From: Blastomyces gilchristii SLH14081
Taxonomy: Eukaryota > Ascomycota > Eurotiomycetes > Onygenales > Ajellomycetaceae
DNA length: 64,000 nucleotides
Assembly (NCBI RefSeq): GCF_000003855.2
Contig: NW_003101681.1
Coordinates: 2,921,893 to 2,985,892 of the forward strand
Direction: 5' to 3'
Shown piece by piece: positions 24,701 through 37,279 of the stretch (positions are counted from its first letter, which is position 1; each line of letters opens with the position of its first letter). A program made the position numbers and the translations under genes. The notes under the pieces were generated by a model, which saw nothing but the letters and a program-made list of their open reading frames with translations, had not been told where the DNA came from and ran no database searches.

Positions 24701-25450
24701 CTTTTTATCAATAGATAGATGATCAGACAGAGCATCTGATAAGTATATTAAACAGTATCTGTGATACTTTGTTAATTACAATCAGAATAACTGAGTGCAT
24801 TGATTATCACTCACAGAGTTTATATATAACAACTTAAAACATGTCAGCACAGATAAAACTCTCTTTGAGATACTCACTGAGACTTACTCACAGATGATTT
24901 TGATGAATCTGTGAGAGTACACTATAGAGTGTGATAATATCTGTGAACAGACTGAGAGAATTCAGAATATTTGAGAAAAAGCTTATAAATTCTTGAGAAA
25001 GAATTAAGAGTATCAGAAGAGATACTATGACTTCAAGTATATTATAAAGAGTTTCAAGAAAGATGATAGAGTCTGACTGAGTCTAGAAAACATTATTATA
25101 TAGAGATTTTATAAGAAGCTGAATCTCTTATAGACAGAGTCTTATAAGATTATGAAGAAAGTTAGCTTATAGTTCTACAGATTGAAACTGTTATCTGAGT
25201 TATAGATATATAATATTTTTCATATCTCTTTACTCTGTGAATATAAGAAATTCTTTGAAGAGAACTCTGTAACTCATCACTCTGTTTACAAAGTATTAGA
25301 AAGTGAAAGAGAATATCAGATTAAAAGAATTATTAACTCAGAGAAGTGAGATTATAAGCTCTGATTCAAGATTTAATAATAAGAATATTCTGATAAGATG
25401 AATAAGTTCATCTGAGAATTATCTGAGCAGATAAGATATCTGTGAAAGCT
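21771..25450 (+). pseudogene. pol of F: RT, RNase H, integrase, chromodomain
   Basis: Plus strand, read through stops. RT at about 22400-23100 includes FEYLVMSFDLTNISAVFQ and YLND (22864-22875), the YLDD box with the first Asp changed to Asn. RNase H at about 23330-23720 ends ADELSYRSDY (ADALSRRPDY). Integrase at about 24180-24900: SHFTDTRTHEFL and SYTIYQNSQ in the zinc-binding region (both Cys lost), ISDRELILIEKF and DDQTEHL in the core. About 25280-25430 gives YQIKRIINSEKWDYKLW...EYSDK, a chromodomain. These domains copy and integrate the element; here they are dead. Confidence 0.87.
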
Positions 25451-27338
25451 GAGATATGACTTTCATGCTATAAATTCTGATAAGTCAGAATGAGACAGTC
25501 TTCACTAAGAATCTGATTATAATAAAGATATTAACACTGTTATTCATAAACTCTAGTCTATAAAATAATGAGTTTCTACTGAGATGAATAATTCACAGTA
25601 TATGTAAAAGAAAGAAGAAATCATATTCTTATTAAAGTTAAAAAATAAGAAAATAGAAACAGAGCTATGAACACAATTTAGAGATCAACAAAGAAAAAAT
25701 AAAGAGAACTTATATTTATATTTATATATCTATAATACTCAATCTCTTCTATAACTATCAATTCCTCTCTTCAAAGAAGCAGAGAGTATTATATTTATAA
25801 TACAGATAATTATTACATTTAACATGAAGATTATCAGAAATGCACAGACTTCAGAGAAGTCAGACATCAGAATACACACAGTTATAGCAGAATCTTAAGA
25901 ACTGATTATCTATGTATATGATCAGATATCTCTTACAAAGCTGTGTTCACTCTCTCAGATATACTGAAGTATTCAGTCTGGAAACAATTGAGACACAGAG
26001 AGAGAGCTTGTCTATTCAGGTTAACTTCTGTCATGATTTAATGACATTTACATTGTCTTAATTACCTAGATTTTGTAAGTACTCAGAGACTTATCTCTTA
26101 TTAACAATGAGATTGCAGAAATGTGCTGCAGTGTAAAAACTGTTGATAGAGAATCTAGACATATTTGCATATATCTGGTCAGAGATCATGTGAGTAGAGA
26201 AGAGATAATCATAGATTTGCAGAGCTGTATAAGACACTGACAACACTGAGAGCTTTGTAAGAACTGTTAGCTAGAGTCTGTAAGAAATTACTTACAGAGA
26301 GACTTATAGCAAAGAGTAGAACTATGCTGCTTAGAGTCAGAAACTAATCTAAGTAAGACATGAAATTGACTGCTGATCTGAAGATCAGGTGTGATGATAA
26401 GACTGAAGAGAATAAAGATACTGTTATAAGTAATAACATTTCTGCTTCATCAGTCAGTAAAAAGTGATCAGAGAAGTTGTAGAAATACTTATAAGAAGCT
26501 CAGCAGTAGTCAGATATTATTTATAAGAGTATTAAAATTGAAAAAAAATTTTTATTCTTGAGAAGTTCTTGAAAAAATATACAGATATTGTCAGAAATAC
26601 TCTCTCTCTATCATCTAAGTGAAAACACTTTACAGATGAATGAGAATACTCACAGTTTATAAAAATAAGAGCTGTTACAGAAAAAGAAAAAACAAGATGA
26701 GATTCTACAGACAGATCTGAGATATTTATACTACTTTAGAGAGGTTTATTTACACTGTGAGTGATTCTGTGAAACAGTCAGATCACTCTGATAAATAAAG
26801 AGTAATTATGAATTTCAGATCTGAATCTTTCTATATAACTATAAAGAGTGATTATAGACTGTAAATATCTTGATTCTATAATTCTACAAAGTGAATAAAA
26901 GAATGAAAAATTTCTCACAATTTTACAGAATCAAAGAACAATGATATGTAAGAATGAGTAAAAGATTAACTCATAAATACTTCTCTTTAATGAGAATAAT
27001 CTCATAGAGAGTGATTTATCTGTAAGATAAATCTATGTAATAGTCATATAAGAATCTCATGAAAATAATTAAGAGTTAACTGAAACTCTTCTGTATGAAA
27101 GATGTAAGATAAATCTGTATGATAGTCAGAGAAGAATCTGTAGATTATAAAGAATCTCATGAAATAAGAAACTGAGTGACATACTCTTTTCTCTTTATAG
27201 TAACAAGGGATTTTTCCTCACTGAGGCTTTTTTATAGATGTGAAGGATTTTTAGTGAGTATCACTGCAGTGCTGAGCTGATTCTATAAAGTCACTCAATG
27301 AAACACTTCACAGACAAAGTCTTAGAGAGGGAGAAGTA
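25451..27338 (+). other. Long 3' segment of F, function unknown
   Basis: 1.9 kb between the chromodomain and the 3' LTR, conserved in element H (39840-41719). It is too broken to call a gene. It may hold a degraded extra ORF or an untranslated region. A region near 27204 (ggatttttcctcactgagg) precedes the 3' LTR in both copies. Confidence 0.5.
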
Positions 27339-27596
27339 TGTAAGAAATTCTGCTTCTTATAGATTCTTTATCTCTATTTCTATCTCTCATATAATTAATA
27401 GAGTTAGTGGCTCTTGACTACACATAACTATACAGACTGAAGTTTATGAATACTATTCACAACTCAGCTTAAATACTATTATACATTTAATCTCCACATT
27501 TTATCTTCCTACTGTGAATACTTCTAGTAGTTAACAGTACATATCACATCAAGCTGCAAACACCTGAATAATCGCCTGCGAGCACTTAGTCTTACA
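27339..27596 (+). repeat. 3' LTR of F (258 bp)
   Basis: It starts tgtaagaaattctgcttc and ends gtcttaca. A purine-rich tract, agagagggagaag, lies directly before it (27325-27337) and fits a polypurine primer for plus-strand synthesis. Confidence 0.92.
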
Positions 27597-28946
27597 TTTA
27601 AGCTCATCTTTATAACTCTCAGAGTATAGTTCATACAGGTCTTTTCAAATCTAATAGCAGAAGAAGGAATTGACGCTTCAATTTCCATTACTTTAATAGA
27701 AGATGATTTGAATGCTCTCAGAATTCTTCTCAAAGCTCTATTTTACAGACTTTAAAAGAGTTCAGTAAAATTTCCTTGATTATTTCATTAAACTTGAACT
27801 TCATAATCAGCTACTGAGGTAATACAGAATATATATAACTGTCTCATACTCTGAAAGAATAGACCTTTCTCTGTATTTGATAGTCTGATTATATTGTTCA
27901 ATAGTCTTTCTGTCTTGATAGTTCTTTATTGAATATGATATTTAAAATTCAACTTAGAGTTCAATCATACTTCGAATCATTTGACATTTAAACTGGGTTT
28001 AATCTCTCTATTTAAAAAAGTTAGAGATAGTTCTTTCTCATTGAATTTAGAAAAGAAATGAATTAACTTAGTTTTATTCATATCAAATTGAATTTGATTG
28101 ATATCTGCTCTGACATAGATTTTCTTTACTACTTCTTCAATCACTTTCAAATTCTCTCTGATTGTTTTTGAGCTGTATACTAGCTCAATATCATTCATAT
28201 AACTTGAAGATCACACTATTTTCATATCTCTATTTTTGAATAGATATGCAGTGTATATTGCAAATAAAATGAGTTAGATAGAAGATTCTTGTGATACTTC
28301 TATTTTTATATCAGTCTTATCTTATTTCATTCTATCAAAGAATAGTTGTATGATTCTTTTCAACATAAAACAGTTAACTCATTTTATTAGAGAAAGTGGC
28401 AGTTTTAACATCTTCAAAGTCTGAATTAACTTTGACTTCAAAACATGATCAAATGCTTCTTTTATATCAATAAAAACTGCAGTTGAGACCAGATCTTTAT
28501 ACTTTGCTATTTAAATATCATGAACAACTGAGAGAACAGTGTCAATTGTAGAATATTGTTTTCTATCTCTCATTTATTCACTGAATAAAAGAGAATTATT
28601 ATTAGAGCTTATAAAAGATAGTCAAGTAGCTATTATCTTTTCTAAAACCTTTTCTAGATAGTTTTATAGAGATATTACTCTATATAACTTAGAAATTGAA
28701 GTTTTTCTATTAAATTTTGCAAGGATCACTTCAGTGACTTCTTTTCAGTATTTAGAATGATATTCATTTTTCAAGAGATTGAAAAAGAGCTTACAATATT
28801 TATTCTTTAAGTAGAAGTATGTATTTTGAATGATTAAGTGATTGATTGAATCAGACCCTGCAGCAGTTTTAACTGAACTTGAGAAGATAACTAACTGTAA
28901 TTCATCTTATGTAAGCTCAGATTATTGTCAGTCATTTTCATCAATA
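27597..28946 (-). pseudogene. LINE C middle part: reverse transcriptase
   Basis: This is the RT domain on the minus strand, matching LINE B 16170-17520. The open fragment 27977-28198 begins inside the active-site box (YMNDIELVYSS) and runs through the palm/thumb (KIYVRADINQIQFDMNKTKLIHFFS). The fragment at 27524-27733 is the following segment (ILRAFKSSSIKVMEIEAS). It is bounded by F on the left (second tttaa at 27597-27601) and G on the right (aata at 28943-28946). Confidence 0.9.
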
Positions 28947-29113
28947 TGTGGTTCGGAAGAACGTACGACCGCCGGATGATAACGCGGCCGCTTCCGAACT
29001 TGCTTACGAATGTAAAGGAGCCATAGCGGCCACCAATTAATTTAGTATACAGTATATAAGAAGCCGGTGTACGCCTGTAATTGTACACTGACTCAAGCAA
29101 CCTTTGAATGACA
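28947..29113 (+). repeat. 5' LTR of G (167 bp)
   Basis: GC-rich and little mutated (acgtacgaccgccgg), unlike the adjacent internal DNA. It contains tatataagaag, a possible TATA box near 29053. The minus-strand ORF 28891-29175 that spans it is a shadow. Confidence 0.9.
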
Positions 29114-31000
29114 TCTGATAGCATGTCTAAAAACCAGTGAGAAGTGCAGGCTTCTTCAGAATGTGATAATTCCATCTACAAAGCAATTCATAGTTATCAT
29201 GCCAGTGTGATTCTAAAACATCTCAAAAGATAGTGTATGAAGAAGCAGTGAGCAGAAGAGCATCTGATTGATACTGCTTTGCTTATTAAGGAAAAACTTC
29301 ACACTCAGGTGAATGTCATATATGTGAATGAATGAAATGTGAGAAAAGAAATGAGAGCAGTAAACCAGATTCAAAGAAGTTCACTTCCTACTTAAAAGAA
29401 GAATAAAAAGAAGAAGTGATCATCACTGAAGTCATATAATGATAACAGAAATCATATAACAATATAGTAATATAATAATATAGTGATATAATAATATAGC
29501 AATATAATAATAGACATTGTTCAATCAATGAGAAATCACTGAAATGAATATCTCTTCTAGTTAATATGAACATTCTTCTCTGCTACCTGAATCAGAAGAT
29601 ATGCAGAATCTCTCAGAGAGTTTACTCAAAGCAGTAAGAAAAGCAGCTGAGATCATTGAATCAGAATTGAAGCTCTGTACATGTACAAGAATTCTAAATG
29701 AAATTGAGGCCTTGTGTACACAGTGACGGGCTGAGGTGAAAGTCAAATAACAATTGTCATTTGCTACAGATCAAGCATTTACTATGAAGAGCTTCACTGA
29801 TGCAATTATTACTATCAATAAAAATAGAGAAAATCAGGTCTTAGATCTGTAGCAGAAGATCAAATGTTTACACAGACAGATAACTACACTGAATCTGAAG
29901 ATCTTATCATAATTGTTCATAATCTCTTCAGAAGCATACACATCATCTGAGACTACTATACAGAATGAGAATCTGAATATAAAATACATCAAATCAGAAG
30001 ATCTGCTGAAAATATTAAGTTTTAATAATAACTGAAAAAATGATGCTGTAATCAGCTGACTAAGTCAGATGTAATTATATTATTAGATTGAATATGAACT
30101 TACAGACAGATAGTAAATGAAATTTTAATAAGTCTTAAGATCTGCTGTGTTTCTATGCAGAAAAGTGAAGTTATTATGAATAACTGATGAAAAGATGAAT
30201 CTCACAGATCTGAAACAATATTCATTTCTATGAATATGAAATGAGTTTTTCAAATGAATCTTACACAACTTTGAGAAAGTGAATATATAAGACAAGTGTT
30301 ACAAACACTTCACTGAGTGTAGATAAGTGAGTGATCTTATATTATACTTCACACACTTCAGCTTATACTATCTTGTGTTGAATGAAGAGCTTTTAACATC
30401 TTTCTATTTACAGATCTTCATTCATGATCTTAGATCTAAGTTGAGAGTGAAATGAAAATACTTAACCTTGTAATCAGATATAATGAAAGAAGTATACAAT
30501 ATTCTCATTATACAGAAACAAGTAAGTCAATTGCAATAGAAAATACTGTAATTAAGTATATTTCAGTGAAGAACAAATAATCAGACTTCTATAATACAAG
30601 TCACATACTTAGATATAATGAATCTAGATTTGAATATCATCACTAAAGCACTGAATTCTCTGAAAAAGAAATCCTCTGAGTGAAAATCTTGATATTATAA
30701 GTATTAAGCTTGCTTTAACTACAGATGCTAAAATCATGATATAAAGAATTACACATAGTATGCAGAGTTAAGAAAAGCAAGAGAGTTAAAAAACTAGCAG
30801 AATCAGTAAGCTCAGAGACACTCACTGATATTCTATAAAAAGTCTTCAAAGTAAAAGAGATGTCTGTGTTAGATGACTCTCTGAATCCTGTGAATATTAA
30901 GAGAAAGCAGGCTTCTGAATGAGATGCAGGTGAGAATGATGAAGTGAATACTTATCTTAATATCTTGAGACCTGAAATATTAATGTATAAGAGACACTTG
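29114..31000 (+). pseudogene. Leader and gag region of G
   Basis: Degraded; no Gag motif could be identified with confidence. An AT repeat of about 17-18 bp (units of aatatagtgatataat type) occupies about 29459-29512. Two minus-strand ORFs at 29388-29746 are shadows. Confidence 0.5.
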
Positions 31001-33637
31001 AGTAAGAATTAAGAGATGACTGTAAAAGTGTTAGCAGATACAGAAGCTTCTATATAATATATTAATAATCATATAATCTGAAGACTGAAAAGAGTACACT
31101 GAGTGAAGAATTCTCAATACATAAGATTGTCTGATAACTGATATTTGATATTATTTACAAGAGTAAGAGTTCTCTTACACTTCAAAGAATGATCTTGCTA
31201 TATTTAAGTGTGACAGCTATAGAACATGAAATATGATCTTATTCTCAGACTTGATTGATTTCAAAGGTTCAATCTGCAGATTCAATGATGTACATATGAT
31301 ATACAGTTGACTGATAAGAAGAAAACAGTTCATATAATCCTATCAACTGATATGAGAAGAACATTTCACATCTCTGATATAGAAGAGTTAAATCTGCTTA
31401 TACATTAACAAGTAAAGAGAATAATTTATAAGATCTTATCTGAAAGTATTCTGTATATCATACAGAATCTGAAAGTGAAGAAAACCAAGATAAAGAATAT
31501 ATGAGAGAATAAGTGTATGAAGAAGCTTCTGAAGAAGCATGAAAAGATCTTCTGAATAGATCTTTTATCAGAATTACTACTGAAATAAAGATTCATACAT
31601 GAGATTGATACAGAGGATGTGAAATCAGTTAATCAGAATGTATACTCTCTGTCACAAACACATCTTGAAGAACAGAATCATCAGATCACAGATCTTCTAG
31701 AATGTGATTTCATACAACTCTTATCAAGCATGTGAGACTTTTCAGTTCTATTCTTGAAAAAGACAGATGAGAAGTTATAGATGTGCATCAATTATCAAGC
31801 ACTCAATAAGCTTATAATTGAGAATGAATATTCACTGTCATAGATTCAACAACAGTTGAATACAGTTGAAAACATCTGATATCTATCAAAGATTAATCTT
31901 CTCTCAGAATACTGACAGATCTGTATAGATTAACTATCAGTACTATGAACTGCATTTAATACATAATGAGAGAAGTTTGAATTTCTGATAATATTATTCA
32001 GTCTGATAAATGCACTCATCATCTTTCAAATGATGATGAATACAATTCTTTATAAATAGAATGAAATCTTATATCTTATATATCTTGATAACATTCTAGT
32101 CTTTTCAAACTTATATAATAAATATCTGAAGTATCTTAATGAAGTGCTTATAACTCTGACAGAGTATAAGCTCTATATCAAATTAACAAAGTGTGTGTTT
32201 AAAATGAAAGAGTTAGAGTTTATAGAATATGTAGTGAGTGATAACTGTATACACTTTATTCTGAAGAAATTGAATGTCATAGCAAATTGATCACAGCTGA
32301 GAAATGTACATTATATATAACAGTTTCTTGAGTTGATCTCATATTACTGCAGATTCATCAAGGATTTCACATGAATAACTGTATCACTCTCAGATCTCTT
32401 AAGAGAAATGAATACTAATCTGCAGAAGAAGAAGTTTCAGTCAATTATCTGAAATACTGCATGTGAAGACATCTTTCTCACACTGAGAGAATATATAATA
32501 ATATTCTCAGTGCTTATTTAATCAGATCATGATAAATCTTTCTATATTGAGACAGACATATCTGAATGAGTTATTGAAGATGCTCTTCTACAGATGAGTA
32601 AGAACAGCAAGCTGCATCTGATAATGTATAATGATAGAAAACTATCAGACACTGAGCTCAATTACTCAGTGTATGAAAAGAAATTGCTAGTGATTAAGCA
32701 TACACTGATGTTGTGAAATAGATATATCAACAATGAGTATATAACAGTAGTGATCACAGATCATGAAAGTCTTATCTATCTACAATTGATAATGAAACCT
32801 TTCAAACACTTAGCATGTTAAATCTCAGAGTTTCAAGTGTATAATCTTAATATTAAATACTGAAAGAGGTCAGATGCTGTAATATCTGATGCAATCAGTC
32901 ACAGACCAGATTTCATGAATAAGAGTTCTATAAATCAGGTACAAGAGAAGTTTGTATTAAACACACTGAGAGAATATAAGGAATTAGAATCAGTGAATAC
33001 AATGATCTCTCACTTGAAGAATAACAAGATATCAGATAATAAGTATCTTGTGAAAGTAACAGAAGAGATGCTTTCAATCTTCAAGCTGAGAAAATTAAAA
33101 AATGATGTTGTGCTTTACTGTAATCTAGAATACACAGAAGCTCTCTATCTAGAATATTTATTTATATATTACTTGATAACTCATATATACAAGGAATTCA
33201 GTCACTTAGAAAGCTCTGAACTCATGAGTATACTCAAATCAAGAGTGTACTGATCAAGCATGGCTGAGAACATTCAGACATATACTCACAAGTGTCTGAA
33301 TTACCAGATTATGAAAGAATCTAAGAAAGAATTAGAATGTGAGAAAGCACAATATTAGATGAAATATATAATACAATCATTTAAATGATGAGAGATAAAC
33401 CTCATAGACATACTGCTGTGAACATTAAATAGAAATTGATGAATAATCACTGCTATTGATTACACTACTGACTGGCCAGTTATAAAAGCAGTTTCAGAGG
33501 TGACAGAGAAGATGATAGTGAAGTTTCTACATAATAAGATCTATATCAACTATAGAATGCTGTGCAAGATTCTAACTGATAACAGTATAAATCTCATAGA
33601 AGAAGTAGTGAGGCATTTCATGAGCCAGTTACAGATA
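31001..33637 (+). pseudogene. pol of G: protease, RT, RNase H, first part of integrase
   Basis: Plus strand, read through stops. LADTEAS at 31030-31050 matches the aspartic protease L-x-D-x-G-A-S box with Gly changed. RT about 31620-32330: MCINYQALNKL (MCIDYRALNK), YLDNILVFS at 32081. RNase H about 32500-32900: LSDTELNYSVYEKKLLVIKH, ending SDAVISDAISHRPDF. The open fragment 32915-33253 is the linker and the start of integrase. Then ITAIDYTTDWPV near 33450 carries the first catalytic Asp. Element H interrupts the core at 33637. Frames of up to 112 codons survive. Confidence 0.87.
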
Positions 33638-33893
33638 TGTAAGAAATCCCGCTCCTCGCGGATCCTTTACCCCTATTCCTATCTCTTGCGTAATCAATAG
33701 GGTTAGCGGCCCTTGGCTACACACAACTATATAGACTGGAGTTCGTGAATACTATTTATAACTCAGCTTGAATGCTATTATACATTTAATCTCTACATTA
33801 TCTTTCTATCATGAATACTTCTAGTAGTTAACAGTACATATTACATCAAGCTGCAAACACCTGAATAATCACCTGTAAGCCCTTATTCTTAGA
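33638..33893 (+). repeat. 5' LTR of H (256 bp)
   Basis: It starts tgtaagaaatcccgctcctc and ends cttattcttaga. It retains CpG at its left end as in the F 5' LTR. Confidence 0.9.
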
Positions 33894-36174
33894 TTTCAAG
33901 CTCAGTCAGTCAGCAATCACTCATTATGACTGAAAGAACTAGAAACTCACATACTTCAATTCCTGCAAACTCTATAACACATACTCAGAAACAGTCATCT
34001 GAATCATGAATAACTCTTATAAAAGAAGTCTCAGAGAACTTATCAATCACTTACAGAACATCATTCTCTATATCTGTGACAGAGAAACTCTCTGAACTTA
34101 TGAATGAATCAATCTCAGTGAAGAACATTCTTGAGCATCTCTCACAGAATTAAGCTATTTTTCTACAAGAAATGCTTACTATCTGTAAACATTCTTAAAC
34201 TGAGTCTCTAAACATGATCTTCAGAGATATCTACAAACTAAAAAGAAACTTTCTTAAGCTACAATCACTTAAGATCACTTATTAAATCATAATCTATAAA
34301 AGCTTTTACAAGTTTATATTTGAAATTGACTTATAAGCTCAGCTGTGTGATATGAAAGATGAAGAAGCTATTATCTATATAATAAAAGATCTCTACTACA
34401 CTGAAGTCAAGAACTGACTGAATTATCTAGAAAATAATTATAAGAGATCTCACTGATCTGTTCTTAAGATCTATCTAGAGAATAAGTTAAGAGACTCTGT
34501 GAGCAGAATAGAGAATATCTGAACTGTAATTATTAATATTAGAAAAAGAGATGAGAAATCTGATAAAGACTACTCACAGTGCTTTATAAAATTATGATGT
34601 AAATTAAGAGCTATGAAAACAGAGTTCTGAAATAAGATCTGAATAATGATATTTATAAAGAGACTGAATAAAAATATGTAGAATGAGCTCATTGAGTAAG
34701 ACTCTAAGCTCTTGATTCTGAAGAAACTGATGACTCTTATTCACTGATTATGAATTACTATGAGAGTCACAGATCTGTGAAGAGTGAATCATTAATCAGT
34801 TCTGCAAGAGCTAGAACAACAGAGAACAGATTTGTCAGAGAAAGATAATAAGATATAGAGAGAATCATGTCTGATTACTGAGTAGAAAGAGAGAGCTTCA
34901 TAAGCTTCTATAAATAGAGTATATAATAGAGAGATTAAGAAAAAGAGTCTCTACTTTATCTATTCTAAATCAGAATATCTCTGTGCAAACTATCTAATTA
35001 AAATAGAAATTTAAGAAGTGATGAATAAAGTCAGTAACAGTCTTGTTAAGAATCTTGAAGCTGACATCTGAATCTGTTACTCTCTCAATAAAAATACTTA
35101 CTTATAAGAAGAGACTGTATCACAGTACTGCTGCTCTATAAGTATAAAAAGCATTAATAAACTCAGACTCTCAGATCACTGTAGTGTTTCTAAAGCTCAC
35201 AAAGTGAATGAGCTAAGTGATGAAAACTGAGAATTTACTCTTGTAATAAGCAGGATACAAGAACTCAGATCTGAGAGCTGAGAAACTCATAAGAATTATC
35301 TTTGAATTGTAAGATCTCTTCAGAATCTGAAGAAGATTTATAGAAACTGTGATTATCACAGACATTACAGATAATATGTACTTGAGACTTGTATAACTTC
35401 AAAGACATAATTCACACATAGCTGTCTGTGAGTCAGATTTATACTTCTAATCAGTGTTAACAGACTCATTCACAGAGATAGAATCAGTTGATACTGCAGA
35501 GTTGATTAGAGAAGACAAGCTTATCTATATAATGACTTTATAAATGTCTGAGAACTTTGCAGTCATGAAAACTGAGCTTCAGATATCAGAGAAATACTGA
35601 GATCTTATAGAGATATTCAGCTTAGTAAAGACAGCTGAGCTTTCTTCTCACTGTGAGAAGAATCTGATAATAGATTTAATAGAAGAACAGAAACTCTTCT
35701 GAGAATTAATCTATAAGCTCTCTCATTATAAGACAGAGATCTTGCAAATCTATGTAAAGAAGAATCTGAAGAATGACTTTATTTAATCTTCACAGATCTT
35801 TGTGAGTGTCTCTATGATATTTATAAAGAAGAAGAATAAAGATCTCAGATTATATATAGACTACTGTGACCTGAACTTTAAGATAATAAAGAGTTACTAT
35901 TCTCTGTCTCTGATTGAGAATGTGATCAATCATCTCATAGAAGCTGTTATATTCACATAACTGAATGTGATTAATGTATATAAACAGCTGTAAATATAAT
36001 CTGAGAATGAATAAAAGACTGTCTTTAGAACTGCACTGAAATTGTTTGAATATCTAGTAATGTCTTTTAAATTAACTAATATCTCTGCAGCATTTCAGTC
36101 TTTTATTAATAAAATACTTTATATATATCTGAATGTCTTTATAATAATATATCTGAATGATGTGATAATATACT
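33894..36174 (+). pseudogene. gag and proximal pol of H
   Basis: Collinear with F 20503-22890, including the stretch that is a gap in F. RT runs from about 35700 to the insertion of the SINE. Stops throughout. Confidence 0.8.
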
Positions 36175-36188
36175 CTGTGAAGAAGAAA

Positions 36189-37265
36189 TTATTATTATTA
36201 TTATTATTCTTCAATTATAGATGTATACAGTCAGAGACTATAACATCTACCTGAGAACTTTTAGTTCTCAGAGTTTTTCCTATATCTGTAAAGTTAACTA
36301 TTATACATTCATCAATTTCAGATATACAAAATCAGAAAATTCCAGCTCAGAATACAAAAACTGTTTACAAATTGCAGTGTTTTAACATCTTCTGATACTT
36401 TGAAATCATTTGACAATATCATGATGAAGGAAAAGAGAAAGACAACACAGTCTTAAAGATAGACATATTAAATAGATAGATAGAAAGAAATTGAAAGAAA
36501 AACATAAAGTAAAGAGAGTTATAGAACAAGATCTCTGTAGTTTACATCTTAAGCTATATACATATTTTAACACTCTATATAACTGACTGCTGTCTCTGTT
36601 CTCTCAGGCCTGCTTCAGAGATTATTATTCTCTCTAAAGAGTCATTACTCAGCTAGCTTCTGTAACTAGCTTACTCATAAGTGAGATTCTCACTAAGAAT
36701 AACATCAGAGCTACTCAATTCTAGTTAAGTCTCTAATCTTCCAGCTGTTAATCTCAGTATTTCAGCCTATCAATTGACTGTCACAATCTTGCTTGCACTA
36801 ATCACCTATTAAGAGTGCCTAGGTCTTGTCTCACCTAGGTTCTTGCTAGGCCCAGAGTGTTCTAATCAGATAGTTTTTAAATCTCATTTCTCAGAAGTGA
36901 GTGTCTAGAGTGAGAGGGATGAGGCCTGGCCAGTTAAGCTTGACAATGATTCACTATTCTGCAGGCATTCTAGATCTCAATCACTCTAGTACTGATCTAA
37001 CTTGAAGCGCCTGGAGAGCTGTTAATTCTAAGATCAGTGAGAATTAGCACCCGGGAACCCCTGAGATAGACATCTTAAGCTTGATAATGATTTGCTATAG
37101 TGCATCCAGGGGTCTCTGATACTGTTTTATGACTTAACAGTGGAAGCTGTGGTTAAGATGGCCCTTGCAGGGTTCGAACCTGCCCCCTCTTGGCATTCAT
37201 TCCCCGGGGGGAAGGCCGCTAATTGAGGCTTCATGGTAGCGTAGTTAACCACTACGCCACCGGGC
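36189..37265 (-). mobile_element. Long tRNA-derived SINE with LINE-type 3' end (1.08 kb)
   Basis: On the minus strand it begins with a tRNA-like head (A box tggcgtagtgg, B box ggttcgaaccc), continues with a unique body of about 630 bp, and ends with about 331 bp (36519-36189) that align with the 3' UTR of LINEs A, B and C, including the hairpin (36251-36271) and (AAT)n tail. A 14-bp duplication ctgtgaagaagaaa (36175-36188 and 37266-37279) in the RT gene of H defines it; F shows the empty site near 22888. It has no coding capacity, so it must move by another element's enzymes, and the shared end points to this LINE family. Confidence 0.92.
37152..37265 (-). promoter_or_regulatory. tRNA-like pol III promoter head of the long SINE
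   Basis: Read on the minus strand: GCCCGGTGGCGTAGTGG at the start, with A box about 37258-37248, and GGTTCGAACCC at about 37180-37170 as the B box. The ends gcccgg/aagggcc could pair like an acceptor stem. The A-B distance of about 68 bp suits a long-variable-arm or intron-bearing tRNA ancestor. It is not called as a functional tRNA because it is fused to the SINE body. Confidence 0.8.
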
Positions 37266-37279
37266 CTGTGAAGAAGAAA

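Larger units (their letters stand above)
20245..27596 (+). mobile_element. Chromovirus F: complete Ty3-type LTR retrotransposon (7.35 kb)
   Basis: Two 258-bp LTRs (TGTAAG...CTTACA at the outer ends) enclose gag, pol and a long 3' segment. The 5-bp duplication tttaa (20240-20244 and 27597-27601) and the intact site in LINE B prove the boundaries. Domains in order on the plus strand: gag, RT, RNase H, integrase, chromodomain. Element H is a second copy. It is heavily mutated; the 5' LTR retains more CpG than the 3' LTR. Confidence 0.93.

Noticed and set aside
28891..29175. 94-codon minus-strand ORF as a gene
   Set aside because: It spans the G LTR and the LINE junction, so it was created by the insertion.
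29459..29512. CRISPR-like repeats
   Set aside because: Units are AT-only, adjacent without spacers, and lie in a eukaryotic retrotransposon.
37152..37265. Functional tRNA gene on the minus strand
   Set aside because: The head is fused to a SINE body and flanked by the SINE's 14-bp duplication; the fold has extra length not fitting a normal tRNA.
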